Part shown: piece by piece, positions 1 through 9,100 of the stretch
Layout of the letters: each line of letters begins with the position of its first letter
How positions within the stretch are numbered: the first letter of the stretch is position 1
NCBI GenBank assembly: GCA_037893245.1
Contig: JBAIAA010000117.1
Coordinates: 310,001-374,000 of the forward strand
DNA from: Crossaster papposus
Lineage: Eukaryota; Echinodermata; Asteroidea; Velatida; Solasteridae
Direction: 5' to 3'
Length of the DNA: 64,000 nt
Made by a program: the position numbers and the translations under genes
The notes under the pieces: generated by a model
Told to the model about the DNA's origin: nothing
The model's database searches: none
Seen by the model: only the letters and a program-made list of their open reading frames with translations

Positions 1-86
1 ACATCCAACGCTCCCAAATGTTGTATAGTGCTCAATGAGCCTAACAAACACTTTTCGGGTTTTTTCACCGTCAGAACACAAAATAG
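1..86. repeat. Reference monomer subtype A (86 bp)
   Basis: This subtype starts ACATCCAACG and carries AAATGTTGTATAGTGCTC. It has a perfect 11-nt dyad, GCTCAATGAGC, at monomer positions 30-40, CGGG before the T-tract, CACCGTCAG, and the tail AACACAAAATAG. G+C is 35 of 86. It usually follows a monomer ending ACACCAAATGG and is followed by subtype B or by the CCAAAGCTCC variant of B. A sister form has TTCTATAGTG (or TTCTATAATG) in place of TTGTATAGTG and usually leads into the 34-bp deletion junction. Confidence 0.9.
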
Positions 87-173
87 ACTTCCAACGCTCC
101 CAAATGGTCTATAGAGCTCATTTAGCCTAACAAACACTTTTCGGGTTTTGTTCACCATCAGAACACGAAATGG
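87..173. repeat. Reference monomer subtype B (87 bp)
   Basis: This subtype starts ACTTCCAACGCTCCC and carries GGTCTATAGAGCTCATTTAG, so the central hexamer is the palindrome GAGCTC and the dyad is reduced to GCT-N5-AGC. The tail is GTTCACCATCAGAACACGAAATGG in this copy. Other copies have the TTCACCGCCAGAACACCAAATGG tail. At 87 bp it keeps the reading frame of its neighbours, which explains many of the short minus-strand ORFs. Confidence 0.9.
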
Positions 174-259
174 ACTTCCAATACTCCCAAATGGTCGATA
201 GCGCTCAATAAGCGTAACAAACACTTTTCGGTTTTTCTCACCGTCAGAACACCAAATGG
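174..259. repeat. Reference monomer subtype C (86 bp)
   Basis: This subtype is recognised by AATACTCCC, GGTCGATAGCGCTCAATAAG and GCGTAACAAAC. Its centre reads CGCTCAATAAGCG: the change to CG on the right arm pairs with the CGCT of the left arm, so a dyad is kept although the sequence differs from subtype A. The tail is TCTCACCGTCAGAACACCAAATGG. It is the most CpG-rich subtype and nearly always follows subtype B. Confidence 0.9.
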
Positions 260-398
260 ACATCCAACGCTCCCAAATGTTCTATAGTGCTCAATGAGCC
301 TAACAAACACTTTTCGGGTTTTGTTCACCATCAGCTATAGGCCTCAATGAGCCTAACAAACACTTTTCGGGTTTTTTCACCGTCAGAACACAAAATTG
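260..398. repeat. Composite monomer with 34-bp boundary deletion (139 bp)
   Basis: An A-like monomer (AAATGTTCTATAGTG) runs to CACCATCAG at 334 and then continues directly at CTATAGGCCTC from position 335. The last 12 bp of this monomer and the first 22 bp of the next are missing. Two monomers of about 173 bp are therefore compressed to 139 bp (173 minus 34). I see no microhomology at the join. The same junction recurs about 71 times in the window, for example at 905/906, 2253/2254, 3648/3649, 13276/13277, 30511/30512, 45354/45355 and 61138/61139. One copy near 52414 has CAACTATAGG instead of CAGCTATAGG. Confidence 0.92.
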
Positions 399-485
399 AC
401 TTCCAACACTCCCAAATGGTCTATAGGCCTCAATGAGCCTAACAAACACTTTTCGGGTTTTCTTCACCGTCAAAACACGAAATGG
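399..485. repeat. Reference monomer subtype E (87 bp)
   Basis: This subtype is recognised by AACACTCCC (CpG replaced by CpA), GGTCTATAGGCCTCAATGAG with the palindrome AGGCCT, and the tail TTCTTCACCGTCAAAACACG. The GTCAAAACAC tail is nearly specific to it. It normally follows the 34-bp-deletion composite or a TCAGAACACAAAATTG monomer and is followed by subtype F. A lineage with CTATCGGCC is confined to about 53.6-59.1 kb. Confidence 0.88.
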
Positions 486-571
486 ACTTTCAACACTCCC
501 AAATGGTCTATAGCGCTCAATAAGCCTAACAAACACTTTTCGAGTTTTTCCACCTTCAGAACACAAAATAG
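486..571. repeat. Reference monomer subtype F (86 bp)
   Basis: This subtype starts ACTTTCAACACTCCC and has ATAGCGCTCAATAAGCC. It ends with TTTCGAGTTTTTCCACCTTC in one lineage and TTTCGGGTTTTTCCACCTTC in the other. The CCACCTTCAG tail is nearly restricted to this subtype. The GAG or GGG choice marks which duplication lineage a copy belongs to. A one-nucleotide deletion (CCTAAAAACAC) is shared by the copies near 19230 and 20317. Confidence 0.88.
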
Positions 572-657
572 ACTTCCAACGCTCCCAAATGGTCTATAGG
601 CCTCAATGAGCCTAACAAACACTTTTCGCGTTTTTTCACCGTCAGAACACAAAATAG
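572..657. repeat. Reference monomer subtype G (86 bp)
   Basis: This subtype is recognised by ACTTCCAACGCTCCCAAATG followed by GTCTATAGGCCTC, then CACCGTCAG and AACACAAAATAG. The copy here has TTTCGCGTTTTTT instead of the usual TTTCGGGTTTTTT. The CGCG variant recurs near 13570, 51187 and 61433. A form with GCTCACAAATGG replaces GCTCCCAAATGG in one lineage (for example near 2503, 7589, 15446 and 43070). Confidence 0.85.
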
Positions 658-1919
658 ACTTCCAACGCTCCCAAATGGTCTATAGAGCTCATTTAGCCTA
701 ACAAACACTTTTCGGGTTTTGTTCACCATCAGAACACGAAATGGACTTCCAATACTCCCAAATGGTCGATAGCGCTCAATAAGCGTAACAAACACTTTTC
801 GGTTTTTCTCACCGTCAGAACACCAAATGGACATCCAACGCTCCCAAATGTTCTATAGTGCTCAATGAGCCTAACAAACACTTTTCGGGTTTTGTTCACC
901 ATCAGCTATAGGCCTCAATGAGCCTAACAAACACTTTTCGGGTTTTTTCACCGTCAGAACACAAAATTGACTTCCAACACTCCCAAATGGTCTATAGGCC
1001 TCAATGAGCCTAACAAACACTTTTCGGGTTTTCTTCACAGTCAAAACACGAAATGGACTTTCAACACTCCCAAATGGTCTATAGCGCTCAATAAGCCTAA
1101 CAAACACTTTTCGAGTTTTTCCACCTTCAGAACACAAAATAGACTTCCAACGCTCCCAAATGGTCTATAGAGCTCATTTAGCCTAACAAACACTTTTCGG
1201 TTTTTTTCACCGCCAGAACACCAAATGGACATCCAACGCTCCCAAATGTTGTATAGTGCTCAATGAGCCTAACAAACACTTTTCGGTTTTTTTCACCGTC
1301 AGAACACAAAATAGACTTCCAAAGCTCCCAAATGGTCTATAGAGCTCATTTAGCCTAACAAACACTTTTCAGGTTTTGTTCACCATCAGAACACGAAATG
1401 GACTTCCAACGCTCCCAAATGGTCTATAGCGCTCAATGAGCCTAACAAACACTTTTTGGGTTTTTTCACCGTCAGAACACAAAATAGACTTCCAACGCTC
1501 CCAAATGGTCTATAGAGCTCATTTAGCCTAACAAACACTTTTCGGTTTTTTTCACCGCCAGAACACCAAATGGACATCCAACGCTCCCAAATGTTGTATA
1601 GTGCTCAATGAGCCTAACAAACACTTTTCGGGTTTTTTCACCGTCAGAACACAAAATAGACTTCCAACGCTCCCAAATGGTCTATAGAGCTCATTTAGCC
1701 TAACAAACACTTTTCGGGTTTTGTTCACAATCAGAACACGAAATGGACTTCCAATACTCCCAAATGGTCGATAGCGCTCAATAAGCGTAACAAACACTTT
1801 TCGGTTTTTCTCACCGTCAGAACACCAAATGGACTTCCAACGCTCCCAAATGGTCTATAGCGCTCATTTAGCCTAACAAACACTTTTCGGTTTTTTTTCA
1901 CCGTCAGAACACCAAATGT

Positions 1920-2006
1920 ACTTCCAACACTCCCAAACGGTCTATAGGCCTCAATGAGCCTAACAAACACTTTTCGGTTTTTTTTCACCATCAGAACACG
2001 AAATGG
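1920..2006. repeat. Monomer subtype with CAAACGG core (87 bp)
   Basis: This is a rarer subtype reading CACTCCCAAACGGTCTATAG, so the usual AAATGG is AAACGG. It is usually followed by TTTTCAAGTTTTTT (for example near 6974, 8321, 17534) or by a long CGGTTTTTTTT tract, as here. It sits between a subtype with AGCGCTCATTTAGC and a B-like monomer, and the trio moves as a cassette (1.83-2.09, 6.83-7.08, 8.17-8.42, 10.0-10.2, 14.77-15.0, 17.4-17.6, 25.9-26.1, 28.96-29.2, 42.3-42.5 and 51.9-52.1 kb). Confidence 0.82.
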
Positions 2007-2314
2007 ACTTCCAATACTCCCAAATGGTCTATAGAGCTCATTGAGCCTAACAAACACTTTTCGGTTTTTTTCACCATCAGAACACGAAATGGACTTCCAA
2101 TACTCCCAAATGGTCGATAGCGCTCAATAAGCGTAACAAACACTTTTCGGTTTTTCTCACCGTCAGAACACCAAATGGACATCCAACGCTCCCAAATGTT
2201 CTATAATGCTCAATGAGCCTAACAAACACTTTTCGGGTTTTGTTCACCATCAGCTATAGGCCTCAATGAGCCTAACAAACACTTTTCGGGTTTTTTCACC
2301 CTCAGAACACAAAA

Positions 2315-2830
2315 TTGACTTCCAACACTCCCAAATGGTCTATAGGCCTCAATGAGCCTAACAAACACTTTTCGGGTTTTCTTCACCGTCAAAACACGAA
2401 ATGGACTTTCAACACTCCCAAATGGTCTATAGCGCTCAATAAGCCTAACAAACACTTTTCGGATTTTTCCACCTTCAGAACACAAAATAGACTTCCAACG
2501 CTCACAAATGGTCTATAGGCCTCAATGAGCCTAACAAACACTTTTCGGGTTTTTTCACCGTCAGAACACAAAATAGACTTCCAACGCTCCCAAATGGTCT
2601 ATAGGCCTCAATGAGCCTAACAAACACTTTTCGGGTTTTCTTCACCGTCAAAACACGAAATGGACTTTCAACACTCCCAAATGGTCTATAGCGCTCAATA
2701 AGCCTAACAAACACTTTTCGGGTTTTTCCACCTTCAGAACACAAAATAGACTTCCAACGCTCACAAATGGTCTATAGGCCTCAATGAGCCTAACAAACAC
2801 TTTTCGGGTTTTTTTACCGTCAGAACACAA
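2315..2830. repeat. 259-bp (three-monomer E-F-G) tandem duplication
   Basis: The trio E, F and G (87+86+86 bp) near 2312-2570 is repeated immediately, so that the GTCAAAACACGAAATGG tail occurs near 2388 and again 259 bp later. Both copies carry the GCTCACAAATGG form of subtype G. This is the smallest tandem duplication I traced in the window. Confidence 0.75.
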
Positions 2831-5386
2831 AATAGACTTCCAACGCTCCCAAATGGTCTATAGAGCTCATTTAGCCTAACAAACACTTTTCGGTTTTTTT
2901 CACCGCCAGAACACCAAATGGACATCCAACGCTCCCAAATGTTGTATAGTGCTCAATGAGCCTAACAAACACTTTTCGGGTTTTTTCACCGTCAGAACAC
3001 AAAATAGACTTCCAACGCTCCTAAATGGTCTATAGAGCTCATTTAGCCTAACAAACACTTTTCGGGTTTTGTTCACCATCAGAACACGAAATGGACTTCC
3101 AACGCTCCCAAATGGTAGCGCTCAATGAGCCTAAGAAACACTTTTCGGGTTTTTTCACCATCAGCTATAGGCCTCAATGAGCCTAACAAACACTTTTCGG
3201 GTTTTTTCACCGTCAGAACACAAAATAGACTTCCAACGCTCTCAAATGGTCTATAGAGCTCATTTAGCCTAACAAACACTTTTCGGTTTTTTTCACCGCC
3301 AGAACACCAAATGGACATCCAACGCTCCCAAATGTTGTATAGTGCTCAATGAGCCTAACAAACACTTTTCGGGTTTTTTCACCGTCAGAACACAAAATAG
3401 ACTTCCAACGCTCCCAAATGGTCTATAGAGCTCATTTAGCCTAACAAACACTTTTCGGGTTTTGTTCACCATCAGAACACGAAATGGACTTCCAATACTC
3501 CCAAATGGTCGATAGCGCTCAATAAGCGTAACAAACACTTTTCGGTTTTTCTCACCGTCAGAACACCAAATGGACATCCAACGCTCCCAAATGTTCTATA
3601 GTGCTCAATGAGCCTAACAAACACTTTTCGGGTTTTGTTCACCATCAGCTATAGGCCTCAATGAGCCTAACAAACACTTTTCGGGTTTTTTCACCGTCAG
3701 AACACAAAATTGACTTCCAACATTCCCAAATGGTCTATAGGCCTCAATGAGCCTAACAAACACTTTTCGGGTTTTCTTCACCGTCAAAACACGAAATGGA
3801 CTTTCAACACTCCCAAATGGTCTATAGCGCTCAATAAGCCTAACAAACACTTTTCGAGTTTTTCCACCTTCAGAACACAAAATAGACTTCCAACGCTCAC
3901 AAATGGTCTATAGGCCTCAATGAGCCTAACAAACACTTTTCGGGTTTTTTCACCGTCAGAACACAAAATAGACTTCCGACGCTCCCAAATGGTCTATAGA
4001 GCTCATTTAGCCTAACAAACACTTTTCGGTTTTTTTCACCGCCAGAACACCAAATGGACATCCAACGCTCCCAAATGTTGTATAGTGCTCAATGAGCCTA
4101 ACAAACACTTTTCGGGTTTTTTCACCGTCAGAACACAAAATAGACTTCCAAAGCTCCCAAATGGTCTATAGAGCTCATTTAGCCTAACAAACACTTTTCG
4201 GGTTTTGTTCACCATCAGAACACGAAATGGACTTCCAACGCTCCCAAATGGTAGCGCTCAATGAGCCTAAGAAACACTTTTCGGGTTTTTTCACCATCAG
4301 CTATAGGCCTCAATGAGCCTAACAAACACTTTTCGGGTTTTTTCACCGTCAGAACACAAAATAGACTTCCAACGCTCTCAAATGGTCTATAGAGCTCATT
4401 TAGCCTAACAAACACTTTTCGGTTTTTTTCACCGCCAGAACACCAAATGGACATCCAACGCTCCCAAATGTTGTATAGTGCTCAATGAGCCTAACAAACA
4501 CTTTTCGGGTTTTTTCACCGTCAGAACACAAAATAGACTTCCAACGCTCCCAAATGGTCTATAGAGCTCATTTAGCCTAACAAACACTTTTCGGGTTTTG
4601 TTCACCATCAGAACACGAAATGGACTTCCAATACTCCCAAATGGTCGATAGCGCTCAATAAGCGTAACAAACACTTTTCGGTTTTTCTCACCGTCAGAAC
4701 ACCAAATGGACATCCAACGCTCCCAATTGTTCTATAGTGCTCAATGAGCCTAACAAACACTTTTCGGGTTTTGTTCACCATCAGCTATAGGCCTCAATGA
4801 GCCTAACAAACACTTTTCGGGTTTTTTCACCGTCAGAACACAAAATTGACTTCCAACACTCCCAAATGGTCTATAGGCCTCAATGAGCCTAACAAACACT
4901 TTTCGGGTTTTCTTCACCGTCAAAACACGAAATGGACTTTCAACACTCCCAAATGGTCTATAGCGCTCAATAAGCCTAACAAACACTTTTCGAGTTTTTC
5001 CACCTTCAGAACACAAAATAGACTTCCAACGCTCCCAAATGGTCTATAGGCCTCAATGAGCCTAACAAACACTTTTCGGGTTTTTTCACCGTCAGAACAC
5101 AAAATAGACTTCCAACGCTCCCAAATGGTCTATAGAGCTCATTTAGCCTAACAAACACTTTTCGGGTTTTTTCACCGCCAGAACACCAAATGGACATCCA
5201 ACGCTCCCAAATGTTGTATAGTGCTCAATGAGCCTAACAAACACTTTTCGGGTTTTTTCACCGTCAGAACACAAAATAGACTTCCAAAGCTCCCAAATGG
5301 TCTATAGAGCTCATTTAGCCTAACAAACACTTTTCGGGTTTTGTTCACCATCAGAACACGAAATGGACTTCCAACGCTCCCAAATG
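2605..5386. repeat. 1136-bp higher-order repeat, ~2.4 copies
   Basis: The doubly deleted composites at 3116 and 4252, and the boundary junctions at 3164/4300 and 3648/4784, are all 1136 bp apart. A unit holds two 34-bp deletions and one 4-bp deletion, so it equals 14 monomers (1136+72 = 1208). Copies carry a shared CCTAAGAAACAC variant next to the 4-bp deletion. The array ends near 5387, where GGTCTATAGCG replaces GGTAGCG. Confidence 0.83.
3095..3228. repeat. Doubly deleted composite monomer (4-bp plus 34-bp deletion, 134 bp)
   Basis: The sequence AAATGGTAGCGCTC replaces AAATGGTCTATAGCGCTC, a loss of 4 bp from the CTATAG palindrome near 3116. The same composite then carries the 34-bp boundary deletion at 3164/3165, giving 134 bp instead of 172. 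The linked pair recurs near 4252, 9289, 16283, 16590, 18504, 26981, 29979, 31115, 32854, 33992, 39978, 40768, 43429, 48738, 53018, 54241, 55065, 56202 and 58429. Copies near 25719 and 36908 have the 4-bp loss without the 34-bp loss. Confidence 0.88.
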
Positions 5387-6825
5387 GTCTATAGCGCTCA
5401 ATGAGCCTAACAAACACTTTTTGGTTTTTTTCATCGTCAGAACACAAAATAGACTTCCAACGCTCCCAAATGGTCTATAGAGCTCATTTAGCCTAACAAA
5501 CACTTTTCGGTTTTTTTCACCGCCAGAACACCAAATGGACATCCAACGCTCCCAAATGTTGTATAGTGCTCAATGAGCCTAACAAACACTTTTCGGGTTT
5601 TTTCACCGTCAGAACACAAAATAGACTTCCAACGCTCCCAAATGGTCTATAGAGCTCATTTAGCCTAACAAACACTTTTCGGGTTTTGTTCACCATCAGA
5701 ACACGAAATGGACTTCCAATACTCCCAAATGGTCGATAGCGCTCAATAAGCGTAACAAACACTTTTCGGTTTTTCTCACCGTCAGAACACCAAATAGACA
5801 TCCAACGCTCCCAAATGTTCTATAGTGCTCAATGAGCCTAACAAACACTTTTCGGTTTTTTTCACCGTCAGAACACAAAATTGACTTCCAACACTCCCAA
5901 ATGGTCTATAGGCCTCAATGAGCCTAACAAACACTTTTCGGGTTTTCTTCACCGTCAAAACACGAAATGGACTTTCAACACTCCCAAATGGTCTATAGCG
6001 CTCAATAAGCCTAACAAACACTTTTCGGGTTTTTCCACCTTCAGAACACAAAATAGACTTCCAACGCTCCCAAATGGTCTATAGGCCTCAATGAGCCTAA
6101 CAAACACTTTTCGGGTTTTTTCACCGTCAGAACACAAAATAGACTTCCAACGCTCCCAAATGGTCTATAGAGCTCATTTAGCCTAACAAACACTTTTCGG
6201 TTTTTTTCACCGCCAGAACACCAAATGGACATCCAACGCTCCCAAATGTTGTATAGTGCTCAATGAGCCTAACAAACACTTTTCGGGTTTTTTCACCGTC
6301 AGAACACAAAATAGACTTCCAAAGCTCCCAAATGGTCTATAGAGCTCATTTAGCCTAACAAACACTTTTCGGGTTTTGTTCACCATCAGAACACGAAATG
6401 GACTTCCAACGCTCCCAAATGGTCTATAGCGCTCAATGAGCCTAACAAACACTTTTTGGGTTTTTTCACCGTCAGAACACAAAATAGACTTCCAACGCTC
6501 CCAAATGGTCTATAGAGCTCATTTAGCCTAACAAACACTTTTCGGTTTTTTTCACCGCCAGAACACCAAATGGACATCCAACGCTCCCAAATGTTGTATA
6601 GTGCTCAATGAGCCTAACAAACACTTTTCGGGTTTTTTCACAGTCAGAACACAAAATAGACTTCCAACGCTCCCAAATGGTCTATAGAGCTCATTTAGCC
6701 TAACAAACACTTTTCGGGTTTTGTTCACCATCAGAACACGAAATGGACTTCCAATACTCCCAAATGGTCGATAGCGCTCAATAAGCGTAACAAACACTTT
6801 TCGGTTTTTCTCACCGTCAGAACAC
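4795..6825. repeat. 1035-bp higher-order repeat, ~2 copies
   Basis: The subtype series around 4846-5880 repeats 1035 bp (12 monomers) downstream, including the CCAAAGCTCCC variant near 5285 and 6320 and the TTTTTGG variant near 5419 and 6454. The second copy has subtype F with CGGG where the first has CGAG. The right part near 5172-5860 also matches 20510-21200. Confidence 0.72.
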
Positions 6826-9100
6826 CAAATGGACTTCCAACGCTCCCAAATGGTCTATAGCGCTCATTTAGCCTAACAAACACTTTTCGGTTTTTTTTCA
6901 CCGTCAGAACACCAAATGGACTTCCAACACTCCCAAACGGTCTATAGGCCTCAATGAGCCTAACAAACACTTTTCAAGTTTTTTCACCGTCAGAACACAA
7001 AATAGACTTCCAACGCTCCCAAATGGTCTATAGAGCTCATTTAGCCTAACAAACCCTTTTCGGGTTTTTTTCACCATCAGAACACGAAATGGACTTCCAA
7101 TACTCCCAAATGGTCTATAGAGCTCATTGAGCCTAACAAACACTTTTCGGTTTTTTTCACCATCAGAACACGAAATGGACTTCCAATACTCCCAAATGGT
7201 CGATAGCGCTCAATAAGCGTAACAAACACTTTTCGGTTTTTCTCACCGTCAGAACACCAAATGGACATCCAACGCTCCCAAATGTTCTATAATGCTCAAT
7301 GAGCCTAACAAACACTTTTCGGTTTTTGTTCACCATCAGCTATAGGCCTCAATGAGCCTAACAAACACTTTTCGGGTTTTTTCACCCTCAGAACACAAAA
7401 TTAACTTCCAACACTCCCAAATGGTCTATAGGCCTCAATGAGCCTAACAAACACTTTTCGGGTTTTCTTCACCGTCAAAACACGAAATGGACTTTCAACA
7501 CTCCCAAATGGTCTATAGCGCTCAATAAGCCTAACAAACACTTTTCGGGTTTTTCCACCTTCAGAACACAAAATAGACTTCCAACGCTCACAAATGGTCT
7601 ATAGGCCTCAATGAGCCTAACAAACACTTTTCGGGTTTTTTCACCGTCAGAACACAAAATAGACTTCCAACGCTCCCAAATGGTCTATAGAGCTCATTTA
7701 GCCTAACAAACACTTTTCGGTTTTTTTCACCGCCAGAACACCAAATGGACTTCCAACGCTCCCAAATGGTCTATAGCGCTCAATGAGCCTAACAAACACT
7801 TTTTGGGTTTTTTCACCGTCAGAACACAAAATAGACTTCCAACGCTCCCAAATGGTCTATAGAGCTCATTTAGCCTAACAAACACTTTTCGGTTTTTTTC
7901 ACCGCCAGAACACCAAATGGACATCCAACGCTCCCAAATGTTGTATAGTGCTCAATGAGCCTAACAAACACTTTTCGGGTTTTTTCACAGTCAGAACACA
8001 AAATAGACTTCCAACGCTCCCAAATGGTCTATAGAGCTCATTTAGCCTAACAAACACTTTTCGGGTTTTGTTCACCATCAGAACACGAAATGGACTTCCA
8101 ATACTCCCAAATGGTCGATAGCGCTCAATAAGCGTAACAAACACTTTTCGGTTTTTCTCACCGTCAGAACACCAAATGGACTTCCAACGCTCCCAAATGG
8201 TCTATAGCGCTCATTTAGCCTAACAAACACTTTTCGGTTTTTTTTCACCGTCAGAACACCAAATGGACTTCCAACACTCCCAAACGGTCTATAGGCCTCA
8301 AGGAGCCTAACAAACACTTTTCAAGTTTTTTCACCGTCAGAACACAAAATAGACTTCCAACGCTCCCAAATGGTCTATAGAGCTCATTTAGCCTAACAAA
8401 CCCTTTTCGGGTTTTTTTCACCATCAGAACACGAAATGGACTTCCAATACTCCCAAATGGTCTATAGAGCTCATTGAGCCTAACAAACACTTTTCGGTTT
8501 TTTTCACCATCAGAACACGAAATGGACTTCCAATACTCCCAAATGGTCGATAGCGCTCAATAAGCGTAACAAACACTTTTCGGTTTTTCTCACCGTCAGA
8601 ACACCAAATGGACATCCAACGCTCCCAAATGTTCTATAATGCTCAATGAGCCTAACAAACACTTTTCGGTTTTTGTTCACCATCAGCTATAGGCCTCAAT
8701 GAGCCTAACAAACACTTTTCGGGTTTTTTCACCCTCAGAACACAAAATTAACTTCCAACACTCCCAAATGGTCTATAGGCCTCAATGAGCCTAACAAACA
8801 CTTTTCGGGTTTTCTTCACCGTCAAAACACGAAATGGACTTTCAACACTCCCAAATGGTCTATAGCGCTCAATAAGCCTAACAAACACTTTTCGGGTTTT
8901 TCCACCTTCAGAACACAAAATAGACTTCCAACGCTCACAAATGGTCTATAGGCCTCAATGAGCCTAACAAACACTTTTCGGGTTTTTTCACCGTCAGAAC
9001 ACAAAATAGACTTCCAACGCTCCCAAATGGTCTATAGAGCTCATTTAGCCTAACAAACACTTTTCGGTTTTTTTCACCGCCAGAACACCAAATGGACATC
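6400..9100. repeat. 1347-bp higher-order repeat, 2 copies
   Basis: Copies are 1347 bp apart, equal to 16 monomers with one boundary deletion restored. Private variants shared by both are TTCACAGTCAGAAC near 6638 and 7985, and AAAATTAACTTCC near 7399 and 8746 (elsewhere AAAATTGACTTCC). Both hold the CAAACGG cassette, TTTTCAAGTTTTTT and AACAAACCCTTTTCGGG. One difference is CAAGGAGCC near 8298 against CAATGAGCC near 6951. Confidence 0.83.

Larger units (their letters stand above)
87..1165. repeat. 571-bp higher-order repeat, ~1.9 copies
   Basis: Sequence from 87 repeats at 658, and the composite at 260 repeats at 831, always 571 bp apart. The order is 34-bp-deletion composite, E, F, G, B, C (139+87+86+86+87+86 = 571), equal to seven monomers. 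The second copy departs near 1165, where GAGCTC replaces AGGCCT. The same array occurs at 13029-14107. Confidence 0.85.
1..2604. repeat. Segmental duplication block, copy 1 (partner 12943-15546)
   Basis: This block matches 12943-15546 at a constant offset of 12942 bp, with only a few substitutions noticed (near 602, 1287 and 2463). Shared private variants include TTCACAGTCAAAAC near 1034 and 13976, TTTTCAGGTTTTG near 1370 and 14312, TTCACAATCAG near 1726 and 14668, and AAATGTACTTCC near 1915 and 14857. The match ends at 2605, where the copies read ATAGG and ATAGA. The left end lies outside the window. Confidence 0.88.

Noticed and set aside
20..30. TATA-like CTATAG as a promoter, and the T-tract as a Pol III terminator
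   Set aside because: Both are present in almost every monomer and no A/B box or gene lies between them. They are composition features of the satellite.
39..46. Telomere-like CCTAAC motif
   Set aside because: It is a single hexamer-scale match per 86-bp monomer, never in tandem, so it is part of the conserved box rather than telomeric repeat.
51..70. CENP-B box in the TTTTCGGG region
   Set aside because: The core NTTCGNNNNANNCGGGN cannot be fitted on either strand. TTCG is present, but the central A and the CGGG at the right distance are missing.
396..599. Recurring plus-strand 67-codon ORF (also at 967, 2315, 3710, 4846 and others)
   Set aside because: It occurs wherever subtypes E, F and G follow each other, starts at an ATTGACTT/ACTTCC boundary by the repeat phase, and duplicates with the HOR. 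It is a repeat shadow, not a gene.
2600..2610. Breakpoint hot spot near the GGTCTATAG site
   Set aside because: Several duplications seem to end here, but this is one of the few places where subtypes differ. The true crossover could be anywhere in the identical sequence to either side.
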